NCBI GenBank assembly: GCA_013287095.1 | Contig: JABDEJ010000014.1 | Span: forward strand, 166 to 33,020 | Direction of reading: 5' to 3' | Source: Bacteroidota bacterium | Lineage (GTDB): Bacteria > Bacteroidota > Bacteroidia > CAILMK01 | Length of the DNA: 32,855 nucleotides | Made by a program: the position numbers and the translations under genes | Notes under the pieces: model-generated | The model's input: only the letters and a program-made list of their open reading frames with translations | Told to the model about the DNA's origin: nothing | Databases searched by the model: none | In this document: positions 8,401 through 16,008 of the stretch, in pieces | Layout: every line of letters starts with the position of its first letter | Position numbering within the stretch: position 1 is the stretch's first letter

Positions 8401-10159
8401 TTTGGGTTCAGGTTCTCGGCTAAATATCGGTTGTCCATTGACTTTGCAAAACGTACACATCAATTCCAATACAGGTTCTTATAATGCACACCGTGGGCTA
8501 AATATCTACGGGCAACCGAGTGTTTATATAGACAGCGTAAACGTAACCAATGGTGCCTATGGTGTATTTGGGCTACTGTTTTATGGCGGCTATGGAGTTA
8601 CTTTTCAGGACCTGAGTGCATCGGGTTCATGGTATAGCGTATATACCGATGGCGTAACGGCTTCATTTGATGATACCTGCTATATTTCAAGCAACTATAC
8701 CAATGGCTGGGCAGGCGATAATATGGATGGGGGAACTTTTGAAAGAAGCAAGATAGCAGGCTCTAATAACTATAACGGAATTATTGTCAATGGGTCTTAC
8801 TCGGGAGCGGAAATATATATTGGCCAGTCTTATATTACCAATAATGATGTCGGTTGCAATGCCGATAACTGTACTTTGACAATTGATACATCAAGAATAA
8901 GCGGGAATTCTACTAATCTCCTGGGGACCGATGCCACCCTTAATTTATGCCCTACTGCAAACGGCGGGTTCTCAGATTTCAGTGGTGGCAGCATTTCAAT
9001 AAATATGCAGGCAAGCACTGTACTAAACATGGATGGTGGTGATAACAACCTTATCCCAAGTTCAGGATTCACTATAAATGCCAATTTAAATTATTGCCCC
9101 GGGTCAACTGTTTCGTACGATGATAACGCCTGGGACGCTGGCGGGGCTGGCCCTGCCGGAACATATATTGCCAATGGCTTAACTTGTTCACCAACGAATT
9201 ATACCATCACAGATGCTTCCCCATTAGACTTATCAACATGGAGCAGTACATATTCCGGCTTATATACCGGGCCAACTTCACCCATAAACCGTTTGCACCT
9301 TGTAGATACGGAGTTTAATCAGTTTATAATTGGCGATGCGGCACTTAAACAAGAAATATATAATGGCATGTTGGCGGCGCAATTTGGTCAATACCCGCAG
9401 GAAGCCAGTATATTTAACCAATGCATAAACCAGTATATTAATATGGGCCACCCAGATGACGAACTTCTTCACAGGATGTACAATAAAGCAATGGAAGGAT
9501 TACATAAATCTATCAATAACAAAGAGCTAAAAGCCACCGATCCATTGGTTGATTCGGTGATAAATACGCAGGACTTGATGCGCAATAGTCTGCAAGCTTC
9601 AGATGAATATTTCCTGCGCTTCATCACCACTCTCGATAAAGCTGGATTAAAACGTGCACAAAACAACCGGATAGAGGCATTGCAAATCCTGGAAAACCTT
9701 GAGACATGGGCAGACCCTAACAGGCTTAAACATCTACAACATATCCACTGTATTATCAATGCGGAACAACAAATCTTAAGCGGTGAAGCGCCTAAAGACA
9801 AATTTCAGGCACTTGTAAAAGACTGTGGCAGGGACATTCTTGAACCTGTACAGGCCAATGGGCAAGTAATAGGTGCCAATAACCTAAACGGCATGAGTTC
9901 GGGGCCTGTGATCTATCCAAACCCGGCAGGAAACACATTTAATGTAAGCCTCAATTCGCATGGTAATTCAGAATTGAATACCAGTATTATTGATGTGAAT
10001 GGCAAGGTCGTTTATTCGTCTGCGGGAATGGCTTTAAATGATGGATCAAACGTTGTCAGCTATCCTATAACTGGATTGCAACCTGGAGTATATGTTGTAC
10101 ACCTGGTTTATAACAATGGTAAAGAATACAGGGAGAAGATCGTTGTCCAAAACGAATAG
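5435..10159 (+). CDS. Giant T9SS-secreted protein: alpha/beta-hydrolase (lipase-like) plus beta-helix
   Basis: 1574 aa. A signal peptide (residues 1-20, ending NGQ) is followed by a beta-rich segment with a PKD-like IDFGDGSG near residue 213. Residues ~310-500 look like an alpha/beta hydrolase of the PGAP1/lipase type: KPLIIVKGFDP, then the nucleophile elbow GISMGG with Ser409, then FDSPHKGAYIPL at 443-454. From about residue 750 to 1290 there are Gly/Asn/Ser-rich repeats typical of a right-handed beta-helix. Residues ~1310-1470 are helical, and ~1490-1574 are a T9SS sorting domain (YPNPAGNTF ... GVYVVHLVYNNGKEYREK). Family knowledge supports an extracellular or surface esterase/lipase that binds a polymer; the substrate is unknown. 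It is the second gene of a two-gene operon and is followed by a strong terminator. Confidence 0.85.
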   Translation: MKKLVILCMMVFAVMKANGQTDSVYTYTGIDSSVTTVNDTIYSSTIDQQFHYIFESLDTEYMNTDVLIDRTISAIDYRVHTGDTSVDSACNYKTVAGLICAMNGGAKDISLHPFDSIGYYNNIIKGIDTTTNHIPIMVMAAQFNKLDSMAVIDNLISVTSGQLLDVLPRGSSPYLDEFAFAAAPVTLTFNSADDTFIVPTSLVVSNFSTMPSSITIDFGDGSGAHTVTLDVPIHIHFTPPAPGMYANFSGVVSATYPMGTKRSYFIIKVKTLPANQYGAGQTITWNLHPFRGQVPAGAFVTIALGCGNSKLTKPLIIVKGFDPQNTYHYISFDIYGNPSGFLVDLQSYNSKILNNLIDQGGYDLVYVDFYNTMDSLERNGRVLKEVIKKVNRTLIANGSPEQNIVVGISMGGLIAQWCLRTMENEHTAHSDSATHNAKTYISFDSPHKGAYIPLAAQYLVVHAHNIHYPFQTQIDNFLVKHTDFDYQADIQEPYNWLTSPAAREMLLLQTVPLSQNPHTSFTTDIDSSTLALTPFLKSLASLGYPQLCRNVAIANGSQVQQTQEITPYTQIIGYTPTFNFGIGWLDIQFEMYTLPAQGRSSQIYLANIPYNIFGIEGDITEVSVSVYNSTPYEDAPGGQYSIAGLLNGIPQSIINILNVTYFGFVPTVSSLDLANPYYRSAFYDVYGNSILSSPVKTQFKTYVAPIVSFGVVNESHATFSETNQPLFVNELSIGGGHINSRDTDFIFSGISYNFGANTSSLVQTGDRIGNTDFYSGTSLLINADSTLALSTSGLPNPTHGSNFNVFTSGSNCGGAVTVTIEAGARMIMGNSTYGNTGNFYVDSTDFLNIFGDVTLNPGCHIIVKNGGAIGFGPGSITMGQNCSIVVQKGAIFYTSGGTINLNDTSANIEIDGTLDISSGYTFTMSNTSSGYIKFYQSLADDGNRNITDYGTFLLSGSYSSHKVLEVDGGGSLYPEDYQTMFQIENGLVALGSGSRLNIGCPLTLQNVHINSNTGSYNAHRGLNIYGQPSVYIDSVNVTNGAYGVFGLLFYGGYGVTFQDLSASGSWYSVYTDGVTASFDDTCYISSNYTNGWAGDNMDGGTFERSKIAGSNNYNGIIVNGSYSGAEIYIGQSYITNNDVGCNADNCTLTIDTSRISGNSTNLLGTDATLNLCPTANGGFSDFSGGSISINMQASTVLNMDGGDNNLIPSSGFTINANLNYCPGSTVSYDDNAWDAGGAGPAGTYIANGLTCSPTNYTITDASPLDLSTWSSTYSGLYTGPTSPINRLHLVDTEFNQFIIGDAALKQEIYNGMLAAQFGQYPQEASIFNQCINQYINMGHPDDELLHRMYNKAMEGLHKSINNKELKATDPLVDSVINTQDLMRNSLQASDEYFLRFITTLDKAGLKRAQNNRIEALQILENLETWADPNRLKHLQHIHCIINAEQQILSGEAPKDKFQALVKDCGRDILEPVQANGQVIGANNLNGMSSGPVIYPNPAGNTFNVSLNSHGNSELNTSIIDVNGKVVYSSAGMALNDGSNVVSYPITGLQPGVYVVHLVYNNGKEYREKIVVQNE

Positions 10160-10196
10160 ATGTTATAAAAGAGAATAGAAGTTTTTGTAATCGTGC

Positions 10197-10221
10197 AAGC
10201 CCCGGAAATCCAGGGCTTTTT
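10197..10221 (+). terminator. Rho-independent terminator after the giant secreted protein gene
   Basis: The stem AAGCCC/GGGCTT, extended inside by GGA/TCC, is followed by a run of five T. It begins 38 bp after the stop codon at 10157-10159. Confidence 0.8.
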
Positions 10222-10261
10222 AGGTGTTGTCAACCCGTATAGATTTGGTATTCTTCAAAAA

Positions 10262-10666
10262 GTGACGACAAATCTCAAAAAATATTTCGTTATAATTCAT
10301 TGGATAAGTATGAGTTAAAAAATATTTTTCAAGAATACCCACCCACTTTGGGGTTTCGGTATATATGTAGGTAAGCCAATGTGCGAATGTGCCGATATGC
10401 AAATGTGCAAATTGGCTGGCGCGTGATAGAATGCATCGGCAAAACTTAAATCATGACTAACAGAAAAACTCAAAGATAAACCGGCCTTTTCGGGCATTCT
10501 GGTCTGTTATTTCCCTGATAATCCCTGATATTTGTCAACGAGTTACGTGTAAGAAATTGAATATTAAAAGATTGAAAAATTGAAAATTGAAAGAACAGTC
10601 CAGAATGGTCAAAAAGGGCGTTTTTGGAAATTTATCAATGGGAAATCAATAAAAATGGCGTTTTTA
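10262..10666 (+). repeat. Copy A of a ~400-bp non-coding repeat (inverted partner at 20644-21088)
   Basis: Two blocks are shared with the reverse complement of copy B. Block 1 (10262-10366) includes 22 identical bases at 10337-10358 (CCCACCCACTTTGGGG core). Block 2 (10472-10666) includes AAAGATAAACCGGCCTTT (10472-10489), CTGTTATTTCCCTG (10504-10517) and GAACAGTCCAGA. The ~105 bases between the blocks differ from copy B. Short overlapping open frames in this stretch (60-68 codons) show no protein features and are treated as chance. This repeat accounts for most of the gene-free interval 10160-10796. Confidence 0.8.
10375..10416. repeat. ATGTGC word tract bounded by GCCAAT/ATTGGC
   Basis: Degenerate copies of AATGTGC (AATGTGC, AATGTGC, ATATGC, AATGTGC) lie between inverted ends GCCAAT (10375-10380) and ATTGGC (10411-10416). 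The tract fills the variable centre of repeat copy A, as if inserted there. Confidence 0.6.
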
Positions 10667-10704
10667 CCAAGCTTCATTAGGGATATAGAGAGAAACTCCG
10701 TGTT

Positions 10705-10738
10705 CTTTGCGAAACCTTTGTATCCTTTGCACTTTGAA
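10705..10738 (+). repeat. CTTTGnn word tract upstream of the aminotransferase gene
   Basis: CTTTGCG, CTTTGTA, CTTTGCA and CTTTGAA occur within 34 bases. Several copies contain the TTTG used in Bacteroidota promoters, but no exact TAnnTTTG box was found before the ATG at 10797. Confidence 0.5.
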
Positions 10739-10796
10739 ATTAAATTATCCTTAGTTTTATCCCCGAATCAGGTTGCGGACGATTAATAAATCGAAT

Positions 10797-12098
10797 ATGG
10801 CAAACAGGAGAACATTTGTAAAAGCAGCCGGGGCACTTGCGGGAAGCGTAGCGCTGGCAGGCATGATGCCCCCGGTATTTGGTAAAGATATGGATTTTCA
10901 GGACTTTTTAAAACATCATATCCCCGGCGCCATGAACAGTAATGGAAGCGACGAGGATTTCTGGAACTGGGTAAAAGAAAGTTACACAGTAAGTAACACA
11001 CCTATCAACCTGAACAATGGCGGGGTAAGCCCACAGCCTAAAGTAGTGCAGGATATGCACAAACAATATCTTGACTTATGCAATGAAGGCCCCTCTTATT
11101 ACATGTGGCGGATACTCGACCAGGGACGTGAACCACTACGAAACAAACTTGCTGAACTGGCGGGCTGCAGTGCCGAAGAAATTGCCGTAAACAGGAATAC
11201 GACCGAAGCAATTAATACGGTCATTTTTGGAATGAACCTGAAACCGGGAGATGAAGTCGTACTTACAAAACAGGACTACCCAAATATGGTAAATGCCTGG
11301 AAGCAGCGCGAAAAAAGGGATGGAATCAAATTGGTTTGGCTTGACCTGCAATTACCTTTTGAAGATAATACGGCCGTTGTAAACCAGTTTGCCTCAGCTT
11401 TCACAAGTCGCACAAGAGTGGTACATATCACCCATGTTATTAACTGGACGGGGCAGATTCTACCCGCGAGAGATATTGCCAGAAAAGCACACGAAAAAGG
11501 CATTGAAGTGCTGGTTGATGGCGCACATTCATTCGCTCATTTTGAATACAAAATCCCTGACCTGGAGTGCGACTATTTTGGCACAAGCTTACATAAGTGG
11601 TTATGTGCGCCTTTAGGGAGCGGAATGCTCTATATCAAAAAAGAAAAGATCAAAGATATCTGGCCCCTTTTGAGCAATGATAAACCCGATAGCGACGATA
11701 TCCGGAAATTTGAAAGCCTGGGTACCAGGAGTTTCGCATCGGAGATGGCGATAAGCACTGCAATTGATTTTCATTATACCATTGGTGGCAAACGAAAAGA
11801 AGACAGGTTACGTTTTTTAAAAAATTACTGGGCAGAAAAAGCCGGGAAAATACCGGGCGTAAAGTTAATAACCTCCTTAAAACCAGAGTTTAGTTGCGCG
11901 TTGGCTATGTTTGCAATAGATGGGATCACGGTAGCAGATGTAGAAAACAAACTGCTTACAAAATATAAGATTCATACGTCGCCGATCAATTGGGAAATAG
12001 GTAATATCCATGGCGTAAGGGTTACTCCGAATGTCTATACTTCCACCCGGGAATTAGATATCCTGGTACATGCTATTGAAGAAATAGCCAAGAAATAA
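10797..12098 (+). CDS. Tat-exported PLP-dependent aminotransferase class V (isopenicillin N epimerase/cysteine desulfurase-like)
   Basis: 433 aa from the ATG at 10797. A TTG start 24 bp upstream is possible but would put extra residues before a clean twin-arginine signal, MANRRTFVKAAGALAGSVAL. The mature part shows the class V fold-type I signature: VDGAHSFAHF (PLP-binding Asp), then TSLHKWLCAPLGSG with the Schiff-base Lys at residue 267. The overall pattern (NLNNGGVSPQPKVV, NTTEAINTV) resembles the isopenicillin N epimerase-like subgroup rather than IscS/NifS, since the cysteine desulfurase active-site Cys loop was not recognised. The Tat signal implies folding with PLP in the cytoplasm and export to the periplasm. 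The substrate is unknown. It converges on the glycosyltransferase gene. Confidence 0.87.
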   Translation: MANRRTFVKAAGALAGSVALAGMMPPVFGKDMDFQDFLKHHIPGAMNSNGSDEDFWNWVKESYTVSNTPINLNNGGVSPQPKVVQDMHKQYLDLCNEGPSYYMWRILDQGREPLRNKLAELAGCSAEEIAVNRNTTEAINTVIFGMNLKPGDEVVLTKQDYPNMVNAWKQREKRDGIKLVWLDLQLPFEDNTAVVNQFASAFTSRTRVVHITHVINWTGQILPARDIARKAHEKGIEVLVDGAHSFAHFEYKIPDLECDYFGTSLHKWLCAPLGSGMLYIKKEKIKDIWPLLSNDKPDSDDIRKFESLGTRSFASEMAISTAIDFHYTIGGKRKEDRLRFLKNYWAEKAGKIPGVKLITSLKPEFSCALAMFAIDGITVADVENKLLTKYKIHTSPINWEIGNIHGVRVTPNVYTSTRELDILVHAIEEIAKK

Positions 12099-12115
12099 TA
12101 TTTGCTAACCAATAG

Positions 12116-12139
12116 ATTGTCGGTGAGGACACCGACAAT
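12116..12139. terminator. Hairpin between convergent genes (probable bidirectional terminator)
   Basis: A perfect 10-bp stem ATTGTCGGTG/CACCGACAAT closes on the four-base loop AGGA. It lies 17 bp after the aminotransferase stop and 40 bp after the stop of the minus-strand glycosyltransferase. There is no strong T run, so termination is inferred from position; it may instead be a mobile palindromic repeat. Confidence 0.55.
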
Positions 12140-12158
12140 GGACAAAAAAGTGATTTAC

Positions 12159-12172
12159 TAACGCCTAACGCC
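12159..12172. repeat. Tandem TAACGCC x2
   Basis: Two perfect copies of the 7-mer TAACGCC lie just beyond the 12116-12139 hairpin, next to the glycosyltransferase stop. This is the smallest of the word tracts in the window. Confidence 0.6.
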
Positions 12173-12178
12173 TGTTTC

Positions 12179-13609
12179 CTACTTCGAAAACTTGATCTTC
12201 CGCAAAGCTGCAAAGCACATGTTGAGCATGATGCGGCCGTTTTTGATACGGTTTGTCATTTTGGTTTCACCATAGGTACGTTCCATATAATGAACAGGCA
12301 TGTCAACGATTTTCAGATGTCGTTTTGCAGCACCGAAAATGAGTTCATAATCACCCCAGCGGTCATTGACACCCCACGAACCCCTAAGGGCTTTAATACG
12401 ATCGTAATCAGTACGCCATAATACTTTTGTACCGCAAAGAGTGTCTTTTATTTTCGTTTCCAATATATAGGTAAAGGCAGTGCTGAAAAACTTATTACCA
12501 ATGACATTGAACATACGCATCGCTTCTTTATGCATCGGGTACACAAGGCGTGAACCATTGATAAACTCGCCTTTACGGGTGGCAATGGCTTCGTAAAAAT
12601 AAGGCAGTTCCTCAGGGATCACTGTCAGATCTGCATCAAGGATCATGAGAATATCGCAGGATGCGTTGTCGAAACATGTCCAAACGTTCATGGCTTTACT
12701 GATCGCCGGAGAGTTTACCAACTTGATGTCTTTTTCCGGGTATTTGGCAATCATTTCACGCACAATATCAGGCGTTCCATCAGTTGATTTATCATCCCCG
12801 AAAATGATCTCGGTATGACTTCCCAATTTGGGAATTCGTTTTACGGCATCTTCAATATTGCCTGCTTCATTTTTGCATGGTACTATTACAGAAACAGAAT
12901 ATTCCTTTTTGTCGTGGAACAGCGGTCTAGCAATGGTGATACGTTGCATCGTGAAAAAACGGAATATAGGAAGCTTGGCAAAAAAGCGGTTTAGCACATA
13001 GCTTATACCTGGAATATTAAATGGAAACAAAATTGCAGGACGGTTGATCATCGGATCAAAATTGCTGAGCTGTAATAGGTTGTTTATATCAGACGAACTG
13101 ATCCAGTTATGAATGGCCTGAGGGTATTTCAAGCTGAATCTTTCTGCCAGGCGAACTAATGGATGCCAGAGAAAATGATAATTCACGACAATAACCCTTG
13201 TACCAGGATGTGAACATTTGTATATCCCGTCAAAAACGGCCTTTACATCCACAATGTCTTCGACAGAACTAACCAGGATATAATCAAAGGTTTCGTCAAG
13301 TTGAATGTCTTCAGGGTTTTGATGCAGGAATTTGAGATGAGGATACCTTTTTTGGCTTTCTTCTACCTGAAGGAGGCTGTCTTCTATTCCAACCCCGTAT
13401 CCTGGTTTCAGTTTGTCAAGGATATACCCGATCCCCGAACGTATATGCAGTACCCTGGAGCCAGGTTCGATGACAAAGGCCAATTGGCTGACCATCTGTC
13501 GGTAATAATAGGTATTGGAATTGATCCATTTCGCCCTTTTTGTGCTAATCTGGTCATTACTGGCAATTGTCTTTTCACGCAGTTCCTGCAGGTATGGATA
13601 TTTGATCAT
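12179..13609 (-). CDS. SAM-methyltransferase-like / family 2 glycosyltransferase fusion
   Basis: 476 aa with two parts. Residues ~30-190 resemble a class I methyltransferase: VLHIRSGIGYILDKL is a degenerate SAM-binding motif I (residues 53-67), followed by FDYILVSSVED. Residues ~238-476 are a GT-A family 2 domain like dolichol-phosphate mannosyltransferase: SVIVPCKNEAG (240-250), GDDKSTDGT, LDADLTV (metal/UDP site, 324-330), and CGTKVLWR near 393. There are no membrane segments. Family knowledge suggests transfer of a sugar to a lipid or polymer carrier in cell-envelope synthesis, with the fused domain methylating a sugar or acting as a scaffold. The degenerate motif I leaves methylation uncertain. 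It has its own -7 box 33 bp upstream, so it need not depend on prfA. Confidence 0.82.
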   Translation of the reverse strand: MIKYPYLQELREKTIASNDQISTKRAKWINSNTYYYRQMVSQLAFVIEPGSRVLHIRSGIGYILDKLKPGYGVGIEDSLLQVEESQKRYPHLKFLHQNPEDIQLDETFDYILVSSVEDIVDVKAVFDGIYKCSHPGTRVIVVNYHFLWHPLVRLAERFSLKYPQAIHNWISSSDINNLLQLSNFDPMINRPAILFPFNIPGISYVLNRFFAKLPIFRFFTMQRITIARPLFHDKKEYSVSVIVPCKNEAGNIEDAVKRIPKLGSHTEIIFGDDKSTDGTPDIVREMIAKYPEKDIKLVNSPAISKAMNVWTCFDNASCDILMILDADLTVIPEELPYFYEAIATRKGEFINGSRLVYPMHKEAMRMFNVIGNKFFSTAFTYILETKIKDTLCGTKVLWRTDYDRIKALRGSWGVNDRWGDYELIFGAAKRHLKIVDMPVHYMERTYGETKMTNRIKNGRIMLNMCFAALRKIKFSK

Positions 13610-13641
13610 GGATTTGTCAGTCGTTCAGTATCAAAGGATGG

Positions 13642-13649
13642 CAAAGATA
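13642..13649 (-). promoter_or_regulatory. -7 box for the methyltransferase-glycosyltransferase gene
   Basis: The minus strand reads TATCTTTG, an exact TAnnTTTG match, 32 bases before the ATG at 13609. Confidence 0.5.
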
Positions 13650-13657
13650 ATAAAAAG

Positions 13658-13740
13658 AGTAAGAAGTGAGAGGTGAGAAGTAAGATGTATGCAAGAAGCA
13701 GCTTGCGAAGCCACTTTTCACTTCTTACTTTTCACTTTTG
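13658..13740. repeat. Inverted AGTGAGA/AGTAAGA word tracts around a small hairpin
   Basis: The left arm (13658-13684) is made of AGTAAGA, AGTGAGA, GGTGAGA and AGTAAG. The right arm (13711-13740) is its degenerate reverse complement (CACTTTTCACTTCTTAC). Between them GCAAG/CTTGC (13691-13706) forms another hairpin. The tract fills most of the spacer between prfA and the glycosyltransferase gene and could attenuate read-through. Confidence 0.65.
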
Positions 13741-13746
13741 ACCGAA

Positions 13747-14835
13747 TTATACAAAACTCCCTTCTTTCAGCCTTTCGCTGTTTTCTGCTACCTGCAGGCC
13801 ATCAATAAGTCTGTCTATATCGCCGTTAAGGACGTTATCCAGGTCATATAAGGTGAGGCCAATACGGTGATCGGTAACCCTGCCTTGTGGATAATTATAA
13901 GTCCTGATCTTCGCCGAACGGTCACCTGTGGAAACCATGGTTTTTCGCTTGGTAGAAATTTCGTCAAGGTATTTTTGATGTTCGATTTCATACAACCTAG
14001 ATCGCAAGACCTTCAATGCTTTTTCGTAGTTTTTGATCTGCGATTTTTCATCCTGTATGGACACGATCAACCCTGTTGGAATGTGGGTAAGCCTAACGGC
14101 CGAATAAGTGGTGTTAACAGACTGTCCACCAGGCCCTGAAGAGCAAAAGGTGTCTTTTCTGATATCAGAATCTTTAAGATCTATATCAAATTCCTCAGCT
14201 TCAGGCAGTACCACTACGGACGCTGCAGATGTATGCACCCGTCCCTGTGATTCAGTAGATGGAACGCGCTGAACCCGATGCACGCCGGACTCGTATTTCA
14301 TGTGACCATAAACCTTGTCCTTATCTTTACCCGAAACATTGAAAATGATTTCTTTAAACCCTCCATTGGTACCTTCGTGGGCATCAATGACATCAATTTT
14401 CCAACCCTTTATATCGCAATATTTCTGGTACATCCTGAAGAGTACACCCGCAAACAATGAAGCCTCATCGCCACCGGTACCTGCTCTTACTTCTACAAGC
14501 GCATTACGTTCATCCATTGGGTCGGGAGGAACCAGCATCAGTTTTATGGCTTCTTCCATGGGTTCCAGTTTCGACAAAAGTTCATCCAGTTCCCCTTTGG
14601 CCATGTCCCTGAATTCCTGGTCTTTTTCTTCAGATATGATCTTTTTGGAGCTCTCAATATTGCTCAAAAGATCGCTGTATTCATGATAAGCGTCCACGAT
14701 CTCTTCGAGGTTTCGGTACTCCCTGTTCATCTGGGCAAAGCGCTTCATATCGCTCATGGTATCAGGCTCATTGAGCAACCTTCCCACTTCTTCCCAGCGG
14801 GTTTTTATTTCTTCCAGTTTTTTTTGCAGCTCCAA
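13747..14835 (-). CDS. prfA: Peptide chain release factor 1
   Basis: 362 aa, normal for bacterial RF1. The peptidyl-tRNA hydrolysis loop GPGGQSVNTT is present (GGQ at 236-238). The codon-recognition PxT tripeptide is PST (192-194) in RVQRVPSTESQGRVHTSA, which marks RF1 (UAA/UAG) rather than RF2, whose motif is SPF. The C-terminal TYNYPQGRVTDHRIG is also typical. The start chosen is the TTG at 14835, since no in-frame ATG lies upstream and the N-terminal helix LQKKLEEIKTRWEEV fits the family. RF1 acts on the ribosome in the cytoplasm. No prmC gene is adjacent. It is divergent from bioB across a 168-bp spacer with an AATTA word tract in its leader. Confidence 0.97.
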   Translation of the reverse strand: MELQKKLEEIKTRWEEVGRLLNEPDTMSDMKRFAQMNREYRNLEEIVDAYHEYSDLLSNIESSKKIISEEKDQEFRDMAKGELDELLSKLEPMEEAIKLMLVPPDPMDERNALVEVRAGTGGDEASLFAGVLFRMYQKYCDIKGWKIDVIDAHEGTNGGFKEIIFNVSGKDKDKVYGHMKYESGVHRVQRVPSTESQGRVHTSAASVVVLPEAEEFDIDLKDSDIRKDTFCSSGPGGQSVNTTYSAVRLTHIPTGLIVSIQDEKSQIKNYEKALKVLRSRLYEIEHQKYLDEISTKRKTMVSTGDRSAKIRTYNYPQGRVTDHRIGLTLYDLDNVLNGDIDRLIDGLQVAENSERLKEGSFV

Positions 14836-14844
14836 GTTAAAAAC

Positions 14845-14877
14845 AATTAAGAATTAGGAATTATGGATTATGAATGA
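14845..14877. repeat. GAATTA/GGATTA word tract in the prfA leader
   Basis: AATTAAGAATTAGGAATTATGGATTATGAATGA-like words with period 6-8 fill the 5' leader of prfA between its -7 box and its TTG start. No stable hairpin is apparent. Confidence 0.5.
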
Positions 14878-14892
14878 TCGGACTTTGTAGTG

Positions 14893-14900
14893 CAAAGGTA
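14893..14900 (-). promoter_or_regulatory. -7 box for prfA
   Basis: The minus strand reads TACCTTTG, an exact TAnnTTTG match, 57 bases before the TTG start. For the divergent bioB only a one-mismatch box (TAAATTCG at 14976-14983) was found. Confidence 0.5.
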
Positions 14901-15003
14901 AAGAAAATAGAGCTGAGAGCGAAGAAAGAGAGGGATAGTAAGGCAGGCAGTTCACCAACTGACCAAGTTCTTCCCTAAATTCGTCCCACCAAATACATTG
15001 ATT

Positions 15004-16008
15004 ATGAAACCCACCTTGCGCCATGATTGGACAACTGATGAGATCCGCGAAATATACAATTCACCACTTCTGGAACTGGTTTTTCGCGCAGCGGAAGTCC
15101 ATAAAGCTCAGAATAACTTCGGTGAAGTACAGGTAAGCAGCCTCCTTTCTATTAAAACCGGCGGTTGCCCTGAAGATTGTGCTTATTGCCCGCAAGCTGC
15201 ACGTTATCACACAGATACGGAGGTTCAGGCGCTGCTCAAAACCGAGGAAGTCGTAGAAACAGCTAAAAGGGCAAAGGCTGCCGGCGCCTCCCGGATGTGC
15301 CTCGGCGCGGCATGGCGTGAAGTCCGCGACAATCGTGATTTTGACCGGGTTCTTGATATGGTAAAAGAAGTAACCCGCCTCGATATGGAAGTTTGTTGTA
15401 CTCTTGGGATGTTAAGTGAGACTCAGGCTCAAAAACTTGCCGATGCCGGACTGTATGCTTACAACCATAATCTTGACAGCTCAGCGGAATTTTACGAAAC
15501 CATCATCACTACGCGTACCTATAATGACAGGCTGCAAACCCTGGAGCATGTGCGCAATGCAAATATTACCGTTTGCTCAGGGGGTATTATCGGCATGGGC
15601 GAATATTTGGAAGACCGTTACGCAATGCTGCAAACACTTGCCAATATGCCACAACATCCTGATTCTGTGCCAATAAATTCACTTGTTCCGGTTAAGGGCA
15701 CGCCACTTGAAAACCAGGAACGTGTGAGCATCTGGGATATGGTCCGCATGATAGCCACAGCCCGAATAGTCATGCCAAAAACAGTAGTGAGGTTATCAGC
15801 CGGACGAAATGAAATGACAATGCCCGAACAAGCTTTGTGTTTTATGGCTGGAGCAAATTCTATTTTCGCCGGGGATAAATTATTAACCACTCCAAATCCC
15901 ACTTTTGATACTGACATGCGGATGTTTGAGACGCTCGGACTCAAAACACGGGAGCCTTTCAAGGAAAGGAAGCAGATATTGCCCAAAGAAGTTATGGCAG
16001 AGGCTTAA
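15004..16008 (+). CDS. bioB: Biotin synthase
   Basis: 334 aa from the ATG at 15004; a TTG six bases upstream is less likely. This is a radical-SAM enzyme that inserts sulfur into dethiobiotin, the last step of biotin synthesis. The [4Fe-4S] motif [12 protein letters not shown] places Cys at 55, 59 and 62. The residues that hold the sacrificial [2Fe-2S] cluster also appear: a Cys in [10 protein letters not shown], one in EVCCTLGML, one in [11 protein letters not shown], and the Arg of RLSAGRNEM. The stop codon overlaps the bioF start by one base (TAATG), so the two are translationally coupled. No bioA, bioD or bioC, and no BirA-type operator, was recognised nearby. Confidence 0.97.
   Translation: MKPTLRHDWTTDEIREIYNSPLLELVFRAAEVHKAQNNFGEVQVSSLLSIKTGGCPEDCAYCPQAARYHTDTEVQALLKTEEVVETAKRAKAAGASRMCLGAAWREVRDNRDFDRVLDMVKEVTRLDMEVCCTLGMLSETQAQKLADAGLYAYNHNLDSSAEFYETIITTRTYNDRLQTLEHVRNANITVCSGGIIGMGEYLEDRYAMLQTLANMPQHPDSVPINSLVPVKGTPLENQERVSIWDMVRMIATARIVMPKTVVRLSAGRNEMTMPEQALCFMAGANSIFAGDKLLTTPNPTFDTDMRMFETLGLKTREPFKERKQILPKEVMAEA

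Noticed and set aside
10220..10497. Two overlapping 60-codon minus-strand frames
   Set aside because: Both lie in non-coding repeat copy A, and the equivalent part of copy B has no matching open frame.
10580..10786. 68-codon plus-strand open frame upstream of the aminotransferase
   Set aside because: It starts in repeat copy A and continues through the CTTTG word tract; composition is unlike a protein and no ribosome-binding or promoter signal fits.
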